From NCBI GenBank assembly GCA_021783895.1, contig JAJXTJ010000056.1, positions 1-7,186 of the forward strand: 7,186 nucleotides of DNA, written 5' to 3'. Under the pieces are notes generated by a model. It was not told the DNA's origin. It was given only the letters and a program-made list of their open reading frames with translations, and searched no databases. Both the position numbers and the translations under genes were made by a program. This stretch comes from Pseudomonadota bacterium. Lineage in GTDB: Bacteria > Pseudomonadota > Gammaproteobacteria > Burkholderiales > Sulfuricellaceae. Positions 5,599-7,186 of the stretch are shown piece by piece. Within the stretch, counting starts at the first letter, position 1. The number at the start of each line of letters is the position of its first letter.

Positions 5599-7186
5599 TC
5601 ACAACCGGCCGGACACCCAATCTCTTACTGAAGCCAACGCAGCAGGCAGCTTGTCCGGCTCGGTGCCGCCAGCCTGGGCCATGTCCGGCCGCCCGCCGCC
5701 CTTGCCGCCTACCTGCTGGGCGACGAAGTTGACCAGTTCGCCCGCTTTCACTTTTGCGGTCAGGTCGGCGGTGACGCCGGCAATCAGGGTGACCTTGCCG
5801 CCCTCCACGGCCGCCAGCACGATGGCCGCCGATTTGAGCTTGTCCTTGAGCTTGTCCAGCGTTTCGCGCAACACCTTGGCGTCCGCACCCTCCAGCATGG
5901 CGGCCAGCACTTTCACGCCGTTGATGTCCACAGCCTGGCTCAGCATCTCGTCTCCCTGCGTGGAAGCAAGTTTCGATACTTGCACGGCAAGCGCCTTCTC
6001 CAAAGCTTTGGCATTTTCCATGACTTGCAAAAGGCGTCTTACAGCTTCATTCGGCGATGTCTTCATCATAGCGGCCACTTGCTTCAGAAGTTGCTCTTGA
6101 TGCTGCACCAATGCCAGCGCGCCTTCGCCGGTCACCACCTCGACGCGCCGTACCCCTGCCGCCACGCCGCTCTCGGCGACGATCTTGAACAAGCCGATGT
6201 CGCCGGTGTGGAGCACATGGGTTCCGCCGCACAGTTCGCGCGAGCTGCCGATGTCCAGCACCCGCACTTCATCGCCGTATTTTTCGCCGAACAGGGCCAT
6301 GGCGCCCATTTTCTGGGCTTCTTCGATGGGCAGGACGCGGGTCAGGGTGGCAACGTTGGCGAGAATTTCGGCGTTGACGATCTGCTCCACCCGACGGATT
6401 TCCTCGTCAGTCACCGGCGCATTGTGGACGAAATCGAAGCGGGTCTTGTCCGGATCCACCTGCGAGCCCTTCTGCTGCACATGGTCGCCCAGCACTTCGC
6501 GCAGCGCCTTGTGCATCAGGTGGGTGGCGGAGTGGTTGCGCATGATGCGGGCGCGGGCCTGGGTATCCACCTTGGCGGTGACATTGTTGCCGACGCTGAT
6601 CTTGCCGGTCTTCACCACGCCGTGATGGCCGAACACGCTGGCCTGGATTTTCTGGGTGTCCTCGACCGCGAAGATGCCGTGCACGCTTTGCAGCGCGCCT
6701 CTGTCCCCCACCTGGCCGCCGGATTCGGCGTAGAACGGGGTGTCGTCCAGCACCACCACGCCGATCTCGCCTTCAACCAGTTCGTTCACCGGGGAGCCGT
6801 CCTTGTACAGGGCCAGCACGTTACCCTTGGCTTCCTGGGTTTCATAGCCGTGAAAAACGGTGGCCGGGCCGGCGTATTCCAGGTTGGCCGCCATCTTGAA
6901 TTTGCCGGCGGCGCGTGCCTGCTCCTTCTGGCGTGCCATGGCGGCATCAAAGGCGACTGCGTCCACCGTCACGCCGTGCTCGCGGCACACGTCCTGGGTC
7001 AGGTCGAGGGGGAAGCCGAAAGTGTCGTGGAGCTTGAAAGCGGTTTCGCCGTTGAAGACGCTGACGCCGCCCTGGGCCAATTCGGCCAAGTCTGCTTCGA
7101 GTATCGACATGCCATGCTCGATGGTGGCAAAGAAGCGTTCTTCTTCCTGCTTCAGCACCTCGGTGATGCGGGACTGGTTCTGCCGC
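5599..7186 (-). CDS. alaS: Alanyl-tRNA synthetase, C-terminal part (5'-truncated by window edge)
   Basis: Cytosolic class II synthetase that charges tRNA-Ala and hydrolyses mischarged Ser- or Gly-tRNA-Ala. About 528 C-terminal residues are present; E. coli AlaS has 876, so the catalytic core lies beyond the right edge. The frame stays open from the GTG at 7158 to the edge ([17 protein letters not shown]), which shows that GTG is internal. Visible parts in order are the end of the tRNA-recognition domain ([18 protein letters not shown]), the editing domain with zinc motif HSATH (6520-6534) and its partner CGGTH (6217-6231), and the C-Ala region ending in [15 protein letters not shown] (5665-5709) and a TGA at 5599-5601. 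The spacing between the two zinc motifs, 101 residues, agrees with E. coli H564 and C666. The editing cysteine is present. No frameshift or truncation is seen. The gene converges on lpdA and has no functional link to the dehydrogenase genes. Confidence 0.98.
   Translation of the reverse strand, partial: RQNQSRITEVLKQEEERFFATIEHGMSILEADLAELAQGGVSVFNGETAFKLHDTFGFPLDLTQDVCREHGVTVDAVAFDAAMARQKEQARAAGKFKMAANLEYAGPATVFHGYETQEAKGNVLALYKDGSPVNELVEGEIGVVVLDDTPFYAESGGQVGDRGALQSVHGIFAVEDTQKIQASVFGHHGVVKTGKISVGNNVTAKVDTQARARIMRNHSATHLMHKALREVLGDHVQQKGSQVDPDKTRFDFVHNAPVTDEEIRRVEQIVNAEILANVATLTRVLPIEEAQKMGAMALFGEKYGDEVRVLDIGSSRELCGGTHVLHTGDIGLFKIVAESGVAAGVRRVEVVTGEGALALVQHQEQLLKQVAAMMKTSPNEAVRRLLQVMENAKALEKALAVQVSKLASTQGDEMLSQAVDINGVKVLAAMLEGADAKVLRETLDKLKDKLKSAAIVLAAVEGGKVTLIAGVTADLTAKVKAGELVNFVAQQVGGKGGGRPDMAQAGGTEPDKLPAALASVRDWVSGRL

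Noticed and set aside
5651..6100. Ser/Ala-rich open frame on the + strand opposite alaS
   Set aside because: Shadow of the alaS C-terminal coding region; biased composition and no motif.

Overview
The window holds the pyruvate dehydrogenase complex locus of a Gram-negative proteobacterium. Three genes run on the + strand in the order E1 (aceE, 5' end cut off by the window edge), E2 (aceF) and E3 (lpdA). On the - strand, converging with lpdA, is the 3' part of alaS (alanyl-tRNA synthetase), cut off by the right edge. The homodimeric AceE type of E1, an E3 that carries its own lipoyl domain, the E2 catalytic-domain sequence and high GC with strong third-position GC bias all point to a betaproteobacterium. 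A Nitrosomonadales/Rhodocyclales-like background would fit, but the genus cannot be read from the sequence and this placement is inference.

Layout: 1-2161 aceE (partial); 2162-2275 spacer with three small tandem palindromes; 2276-3544 aceF from a GTG start; 3545-3675 spacer made almost entirely of one long inverted repeat; 3676-5394 lpdA; 5395-5598 spacer between convergent genes with a 78-bp composite palindrome; 5599-7186 alaS (partial, - strand). No stretch over 300 bases lacks a gene. I see no tRNA, rRNA, CRISPR array, transposase gene, riboswitch or classical U-tract terminator.

How the genes work together: AceE decarboxylates pyruvate on thiamine diphosphate and reductively acetylates the lipoyl arm of AceF. 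AceF passes the acetyl group to CoA, and Lpd reoxidises the dihydrolipoyl arm using FAD and NAD+. The product is acetyl-CoA feeding the TCA cycle and lipid synthesis. AlaS is an unrelated housekeeping neighbour.

The protein-coding content is conventional and I find no new gene system. The unusual part is the non-coding structure. Every gene junction in the window, and also the first interdomain linker of AceF, is occupied by a palindromic element, and the four elements differ in sequence. They look like dispersed REP/MITE-type repeats. Two of them show a GTAG(G) foot beside the hairpins, as REP elements linked to RAYT transposases do. One is translated in frame inside aceF. One supplies a spurious upstream start for lpdA.
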